10,703 nucleotides of DNA. Origin: an uncultured Collinsella sp. (GTDB taxonomy: Bacteria > Actinomycetota > Coriobacteriia > Coriobacteriales > Coriobacteriaceae). Shown piece by piece: positions 6,404 to 10,703 of the stretch; positions within the stretch are counted from its first letter, which is position 1, and the number at the start of each line of letters is the position of its first letter. A program made the translations under genes and the position numbers. Below the pieces are notes generated by a model, which was not told the DNA's origin, made no database searches, and saw only the letters and a list, made by a program, of their open reading frames with translations. The stretch is from the NCBI GenBank assembly GCA_900548075.1, contig URJD01000045.1, positions 1 through 10,703 of the forward strand, written 5' to 3'.

Positions 6404-9400
6404 ATGGCGCAGGGGACGTTTGTGCAGGCGCTTCGCAAAGAGGCGGCGTTGAGCGGCACCTTTATGAAGGGGCGTTCGCTCATGCTCAACGGTGCCGTGC
6501 TGTCGATCGAGGACAGCGGCTCGCGCTTCTCCAAAAACGTGACGGTCGAGGGCACGGTGCGCGGCTCGCGCGGTGACCTGTACAAGACGCACGTGGCGCT
6601 CGACATGGACGAGCACGAGGTTATCGACTACGACTGCGACTGCCCCGCCGCATACCGCTATCCCGGTATGTGTAAGCACGCTATTGCCACGGCGCTGGCG
6701 TATTTGGATGCCAGCGGCGCCGAGCCCGTCGAAGGTTTGCGCACGCCGGTTCGCACGTTTACGGCGCAGCCGAAACAGCCCGCGCGCGCCGCGTCCGCCG
6801 CGCCGGCCGTCAACCCCAACTTTCCCTTCCCGGCGCCCGTCCCCACGAGCCCGAGCCTTGTGGCGGCGCTTTCCGATCTTTCGGACGCGCGCATGGATGA
6901 GCTGGCGAGCATGCGCCGCAAGCTTGCCGGTGCCGTTGATCCCGACGCCCCCAAAGCGGCGTTGGAGCCCTCGTTGGTGCCGTACTACAATCCGCTGTTC
7001 GCTGACCGCTTTAGCTGGGCGCTCGAGTTCCGCATTCGCTGTGGATCGGTCTCCTACGTGGTCAAGGACATCGACGGCATGGCCGATGCCTACGTGCGCG
7101 GCGGCACGTTCTCCTATGGCAAGAAGCTCACGTTTGTCCATTCAGCTGAGGCCTTTGACGAAACATCGGCAAAGCTGCTCAACCTTGTTGCGACGACAGT
7201 TGCCTATCTCGATGACATCACAAGCTCGCGTTCGGCGTCGTACGACTTTGCCCGCAGCGGTTTTGTTGCCGAGCGTCAGTTGCCGCTGTCCGAGCATAGC
7301 ATCGTATATGTGCTGGACCTGCTGCGCGGCCAGACCATCTCCTTTGAGCCCGCCTGGTCGCGGGGGACGACGACGCATCGCACCTATGACGTGGCGGTTG
7401 AGGTGCCTCCGGAAGGGGAAGACGAGGCTCTGTGTAAGCGCCCACCGCTCCTTGCCGCCAAAATTGCGCCGGCGGCTGGTGGCAGCTACGATCTGCGCCT
7501 GCCGGCCGATGCATACTGCTTTGCTTCGGGCGACGTTGCCTATCTGGTCGACACCCGCCGTGCGCGCCGCGCCGATGTGGCGTTTTCCCAGCATGCGGCG
7601 CCGTTCCTATCGCGCTTGCTGCCCTGTCGCACGCCGGTCCATATCGCTGCCGACCAGGTGGGGGAGTTCTGTCGTATGGCGCTGCCCATTTTGCGCGACT
7701 ACACCGACCTTACCGCGCCCGCTGCGCTCGACACCGTGGCGCCCGAGCCGGGCTTTGCCATGGCGATCGGCGTCGACGATGGACTCGTGACCTGCAAAAT
7801 TACGGTTACCTACGGCGACTGGTCGGCAGATCTCTTTAGCTTGGGCGCTCCGGGCAGTCCCTTCGAAGAGCAGCGCCCGGGCGTGCCGTCGCGCGACGAG
7901 GTGGCAGAGTTTCGCGTCATGGACACGGCGGCCCTGTATTTCGACTTTTACGAGGGCGGCCTGGCGTTTGAGGAACGCGATGACGAGAGCCTGTTCCACT
8001 TGCTGACCGAGGGCCTGTCTGCCCTGTCCGAGCTGGGCGAGGTCATGCTCAGCGACCGCCTGCGCCAGGTCTCGGTCCGCCCTGCGCCCAAGCTTTCGGT
8101 GCGTGCGACCGTCAAGAGCAACCTGCTCGACGTCGAGCTGGGCGCGAGCGGCCTTTCGGCGGCAGACCTTGCCATCTACCTCGACTCCTACAAGCGCCAT
8201 CAAACGTTTGCGCGCCTTACGTCGGGCGACATCATTCGCCTGGACGAGGGCGCCCGAGCTGCGTTTGGCCTCGCCGAGGACCTGGGCGTCGATGCCGTCG
8301 ACCTGCTCGACGGCGTGTCGCTACCCGCGTCGAGCACCCTGTTCGTCGATAGCATGCTCGCGCGCACGCCCGCGCTCGAGGCCGATCGCGACGCTGCGTT
8401 CCGCCGTACCGTCGAGCGTCTGGACACGCTCGGCAAGATGGACTTTACGGTGCCGGCATCGCTCAAGGCAACGATGCGCGGCTACCAGGTCGACGGATAC
8501 CAGTGGCTCGGCTCGCTCGAACACCTGGGCCTTGGCGGCATCTTGGCCGACGACATGGGCCTGGGCAAAACGCTCCAGATGATCGCGCATATCCTGGCGC
8601 GCGTGGAGACGGGGGACACCAAGCCCACGCTCGTGGTGTGCCCTGCGTCGCTCGTGTATAACTGGACCGCCGAGCTGGAGCGCTTTGCGCCCTCGCTCGA
8701 TGCGTGCGCCGTCGTGGGCGCCAAGGCGCAGCGTCGCGTACAGATTGCCGGCGTGGCCGAGCATAACGTGGTCGTGACGTCGTATGACCTTATGCGGCGC
8801 GATATCGACGAGTATGCCGAGCAGGACTTTGCTCGCGTTGTGCTCGACGAGGCCCAGTACATTAAAAACCCGCTCACCCAGGTGGCGCGCGCCGCCAAGC
8901 GCCTGCCGGCCGGCGTGCGCTTTGCCTTGACGGGCACACCCATCGAAAACCGCCTGTCCGAGCTCTGGAGCATCTTCGACTTTTTGATGCCGGGCCTGCT
9001 GGGCACGCGCGAGTCGTTTGCCAAGCGCTTCGAAAGCCCGGTCGAGCATGCCGAGGGCGACAGTGCCGCTCGCCTGCAGGCGCTCGTGTCGCCGTTTGTG
9101 CTGCGCCGTGTCAAGGAAGACGTGGTGGCCGATCTGCCCGAGAAGATCGAGGACACTGTCGTGGCTCAGCTCACCGGCGAGCAGCGCAAGCTGTACCTGG
9201 CCAACCAGGACCGCATTGCCCAGCAAGTGCAGCACCGCGAGGCATCCGAGTTTAAGAAAAACAAGCTCAAGGTGCTCGCCGAGCTCACCAAGCTGCGCCA
9301 GATCTGCTGCGACCCGCGTCTACACTACGAGGATTACAAGGCGGGAAGCGCCAAGCTCGATACGTGCATGGAGCTCGTCCACGGAGCACTCGACGGCGGT

Positions 9401-9868
9401 CATCGTATCTTGCTGTTCAGCCAGTTTACGGGCATGCTCGATATCATCGGCAAGCGCCTGGCCAAGGAGGACATCGCCTTCCTTAAGCTCACGGGCGCAT
9501 CGTCCAAGGAGGGCCGTGCCAAGATGGTTGCGCAGTTCCAAGCGGGCGAGGTTCCGGTCTTTTTGATTTCGCTCAAGGCGGGCGGCGTGGGCCTTAACCT
9601 GACGGCTGCCGACGTGGTCATCCACTACGACCCGTGGTGGAACGTGGCGGCGCAGGACCAAGCGACCGACCGTGCACACCGTATTGGCCAGCAACATACC
9701 GTGACCGTGTACAAGCTCATCGCCAAGGACACGATCGAGGAGCGCATTATGCAGATGCAGGAGTCCAAGCGCGATCTGGTCAACAGCGTGCTCGGCGGCG
9801 ACGGCATCTCGTCGGCGTTGTTTACCCGCGAAGATGTTCTGGCGCTGCTGGGCGGCGACGGGCGCTAA
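6404..9868 (+). CDS. SWIM zinc finger SNF2-family ATPase (DEAD/DEAH-box helicase superfamily 2)
   Basis: Predicted ATP-dependent DNA translocase or remodelling protein of 1154 residues. A SWIM zinc finger lies near the N-terminus (YDCDCPAAY...GMCKHAI, with C78, C80, C90, H92). It is followed by a Pro/Ala-rich linker (about 115-145) and a long region consistent with the bacterial SNF2-associated domain. The ATPase core has MRGYQVDGYQWL (from about 690), Walker A ADDMGLGKT with K722, VVCPASLVYNW, DEAQ at 815-818 and LTGTPIEN (842-849). The helicase C-terminal lobe has RILLFSQFTGML (from 1001), SLKAGGVGLNLT and DRAHRIGQ (R1090 to Q1096), ending with EERIMQMQESKRDLV. All motifs look complete, so it should hydrolyse ATP. 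It begins 28 bases after the dnaE stop with no promoter or terminator between, suggesting an operon and a link to replication, repair or transcription. The exact substrate is unknown. Stand-alone bacterial SNF2 proteins also occur in defence systems, but the codon use here matches the core genes. Confidence 0.93.
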   Translation: MAQGTFVQALRKEAALSGTFMKGRSLMLNGAVLSIEDSGSRFSKNVTVEGTVRGSRGDLYKTHVALDMDEHEVIDYDCDCPAAYRYPGMCKHAIATALAYLDASGAEPVEGLRTPVRTFTAQPKQPARAASAAPAVNPNFPFPAPVPTSPSLVAALSDLSDARMDELASMRRKLAGAVDPDAPKAALEPSLVPYYNPLFADRFSWALEFRIRCGSVSYVVKDIDGMADAYVRGGTFSYGKKLTFVHSAEAFDETSAKLLNLVATTVAYLDDITSSRSASYDFARSGFVAERQLPLSEHSIVYVLDLLRGQTISFEPAWSRGTTTHRTYDVAVEVPPEGEDEALCKRPPLLAAKIAPAAGGSYDLRLPADAYCFASGDVAYLVDTRRARRADVAFSQHAAPFLSRLLPCRTPVHIAADQVGEFCRMALPILRDYTDLTAPAALDTVAPEPGFAMAIGVDDGLVTCKITVTYGDWSADLFSLGAPGSPFEEQRPGVPSRDEVAEFRVMDTAALYFDFYEGGLAFEERDDESLFHLLTEGLSALSELGEVMLSDRLRQVSVRPAPKLSVRATVKSNLLDVELGASGLSAADLAIYLDSYKRHQTFARLTSGDIIRLDEGARAAFGLAEDLGVDAVDLLDGVSLPASSTLFVDSMLARTPALEADRDAAFRRTVERLDTLGKMDFTVPASLKATMRGYQVDGYQWLGSLEHLGLGGILADDMGLGKTLQMIAHILARVETGDTKPTLVVCPASLVYNWTAELERFAPSLDACAVVGAKAQRRVQIAGVAEHNVVVTSYDLMRRDIDEYAEQDFARVVLDEAQYIKNPLTQVARAAKRLPAGVRFALTGTPIENRLSELWSIFDFLMPGLLGTRESFAKRFESPVEHAEGDSAARLQALVSPFVLRRVKEDVVADLPEKIEDTVVAQLTGEQRKLYLANQDRIAQQVQHREASEFKKNKLKVLAELTKLRQICCDPRLHYEDYKAGSAKLDTCMELVHGALDGGHRILLFSQFTGMLDIIGKRLAKEDIAFLKLTGASSKEGRAKMVAQFQAGEVPVFLISLKAGGVGLNLTAADVVIHYDPWWNVAAQDQATDRAHRIGQQHTVTVYKLIAKDTIEERIMQMQESKRDLVNSVLGGDGISSALFTREDVLALLGGDGR

Positions 9869-10018
9869 CCCGCTCGGGTGGGGCCGCCAGGGCGGATGGC
9901 ACGCGCTGCCCCATCGTCCCCGCCCGTTATGTGTTCATTTGCAATGCCGTGGATGGTTTGTCTGCCTTTGGGCATAAGAACCATCAAGAACATTGGCACA
10001 TCAGCAAAGGAGAACATC
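9869..10018. other. Intergenic region before the superoxide reductase gene
   Basis: 150 bases without a gene. CCGC-CAGG-GCGG near 9887 could form a 4-bp hairpin, but no T-run follows, so it is not a convincing terminator. No promoter with both boxes was found; CATAAG (9973-9978) is a weak -10 candidate. AAAGGAG just before 10013 is the ribosome site of the next gene. Confidence 0.5.
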
Positions 10019-10381
10019 ATGGCGAAATTCTTTAAGGACCCCGACGGTAAGCTCATCGCTGCCCTTGACGACGGCGTTGCGACCCCTGCCGGTTGCACGG
10101 AACTGACCGCAAACACTGAGGACGCGGCGCACGAGAAACACGTGCCTGTTGTCGAGACCGAGCGCGACGGTCACGTGATTCGCGCACGCGTTGGCTCGGT
10201 CGAGCACCCCAGCCTGCCCGAGCACTACATTGAGTGGATCGCCCTTGAGGCCGAGGGCCGCTTAGAGGTCCATTACCTTGAGCCCGGCATGAAACCCGCG
10301 ACGTTTTTTGCGGGCGGCTCCAAGACCGGTACCGTCTATGCCTACTGCAACCTGCACGGGCTGTGGTCCGCGACATTCTAG
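10019..10381 (+). CDS. dfx: Superoxide reductase (desulfoferrodoxin-family, single-iron type)
   Basis: Predicted cytoplasmic non-haem iron enzyme of 120 residues that reduces superoxide to hydrogen peroxide without making oxygen, a typical antioxidant defence of anaerobes. The catalytic centre II ligands are all visible: H41 in EKHVP (E39-K40-H41, including the conserved active-site Glu/Lys), H63 and H69 in VEHPSLPEHYIEWI, and C110 and H113 in CNLHGLW. The first about 36 residues align in position with the desulforedoxin domain of two-iron desulfoferrodoxins, but contain only one cysteine (C26). Centre I is therefore probably absent, as in class III or neelaredoxin-like enzymes. The start is set by AAAGGAG ending six bases before the ATG; an open frame reaches back to 9878 but has no ribosome site and an atypical sequence. 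The gene ends 45 bases before a strong terminator and is likely a separate or final transcription unit. The electron donor (rubredoxin or other) is not in the window. Confidence 0.93.
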   Translation: MAKFFKDPDGKLIAALDDGVATPAGCTELTANTEDAAHEKHVPVVETERDGHVIRARVGSVEHPSLPEHYIEWIALEAEGRLEVHYLEPGMKPATFFAGGSKTGTVYAYCNLHGLWSATF

Positions 10382-10426
10382 GAGCGCGCCCCCGCTCGGG
10401 GTATCATAGCTAGCATATGCACATGC

Positions 10427-10459
10427 AAGCGCCGGCTGCATTATGCGGCCGGCGCTTTT
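10427..10459 (+). terminator. Rho-independent terminator after the superoxide reductase gene
   Basis: AAGCGCCGGC (10427-10436) pairs perfectly with GCCGGCGCTT (10448-10457). A T-G wobble and further GC pairing follow inside, leaving a loop of about five bases, and TTTT ends the element at 10459. It begins 45 bases after the superoxide reductase stop and 72 bases before the next start. It separates the two genes unless a promoter upstream of it makes it a leader attenuator. Confidence 0.88.
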
Positions 10460-10498
10460 ACTACGATTTCGATGGTTTACGACGGAAAGGGCTGGGCC

Positions 10499-10703
10499 AT
10501 GAAGCTCGCGCTTGCACAGATCGATATGCGCCTGGGTGATATTGAGGGCATTTGCGGCCGCATCGAGGACCAGGCTCGTCTGGCCCACGAGCGCGGGGCG
10601 CGCGTGCTGTGCGTTCCGGCTCCGCTCTTTATGGGCGCCATGCCCGGTGGCCTGGTGGGCGCTGCCGACTTTGAGCACGACATGCTTGCCGGCTTGACTG
10701 GTG
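10499..10703 (+). CDS. NAD synthetase-like protein, N-terminal nitrilase domain (cut by window end)
   Basis: Only the first 68 codons are present. MKLALAQIDMRLGDIEGICGRI, continuing to about residue 30, matches the start of the carbon-nitrogen hydrolase (nitrilase) domain of glutamine-dependent NAD synthetases, where the family pattern is KIALAQINPTVGDLEGN. A long helix (IEDQARLAHERGA) leads to the strand RVLCVPAPLF. In active nitrilases this position normally reads FPE, giving the catalytic Glu of the Glu-Lys-Cys triad; here it reads VPA, so glutamine hydrolysis may be lost. GGAAAGG (10484-10490), eight bases before the ATG, supports the start. The strong terminator just upstream implies its own promoter, which I could not identify. 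It could also be another nitrilase-superfamily amidohydrolase, since the synthetase half is not visible. Confidence 0.7.
   Translation, partial: MKLALAQIDMRLGDIEGICGRIEDQARLAHERGARVLCVPAPLFMGAMPGGLVGAADFEHDMLAGLTG

Noticed and set aside
2536..6606. A 1356-codon open frame on the minus strand covering all of dnaE
   Set aside because: It is exactly in register with dnaE codons and arises from the absence of TTA, CTA and TCA in that gene. Its translation is low-complexity and Val/Leu/His/Asp-rich with no domain, while the plus strand carries full polymerase motifs.
9869..9905. Possible terminator after the SNF2 gene
   Set aside because: Only a 4-5 bp GC stem with no T-tract.
9878..10018. 47-residue N-terminal extension of the superoxide reductase
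   Set aside because: No ribosome site upstream and an atypical sequence; AAAGGAG is placed properly for the ATG at 10019.
10461..10467. TACGAT as a -10 box for the last gene
   Set aside because: Only four of six matches and no -35 element at a suitable distance.

Overview
The window looks like chromosomal DNA of a gut anaerobe of the class Coriobacteriia (Actinomycetota), most likely Collinsella or a close relative. This is inferred from GC-rich codon use, a 1267-residue DnaE with actinobacterial-type features, a superoxide reductase that implies an anaerobic lifestyle, and the overall style of the proteins. No rRNA or tRNA is present to confirm it.

Left part (1-2298): an accessory island, AT-richer than the rest and using codons (ATA, AGA, AGG, TCA) that are scarce to the right. 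Two overlapping minus-strand genes encode two different DNA methyltransferases. The first (1816-1121) is a small SAM-binding protein with motif EPACGNG and no obvious NPPY motif. The second (1128-16) is an Eco57I-like adenine methylase with DPCCKSG and NPPY motifs. It stops after 370 residues, apparently short of its family's usual length. A 121-residue XRE-type helix-turn-helix protein is divergently encoded at 1933-2298, in the arrangement of a restriction-modification controller (C) protein. The 116-base divergent region holds a perfect 10-bp inverted repeat around a -10-like hexamer, an extra direct half-site, and a second short palindrome. No nuclease or helicase is visible; if one exists it lies left of the window.

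Junction (2299-2571): 273 bases with no gene. It holds three copies of a short repeat (two direct, one inverted) and a weak promoter candidate for dnaE.

Right part (2572-10703): GC-rich core genes, all on the plus strand. dnaE (replicative DNA polymerase III alpha subunit with an apparently intact PHP domain) is followed 28 bases later by a SWIM-zinc-finger SNF2-family ATPase, probably as an operon. Next come a single-iron superoxide reductase gene, a strong intrinsic terminator, and the 5' end of an NAD synthetase-like gene. The visible part of that nitrilase domain seems to lack the usual catalytic glutamate.

Functionally the left genes form a likely self-regulated DNA-modification or defence locus beside a replication/DNA-remodelling operon. 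The last two genes concern oxidative-stress defence and NAD metabolism, and nothing in the sequence ties them to the island.
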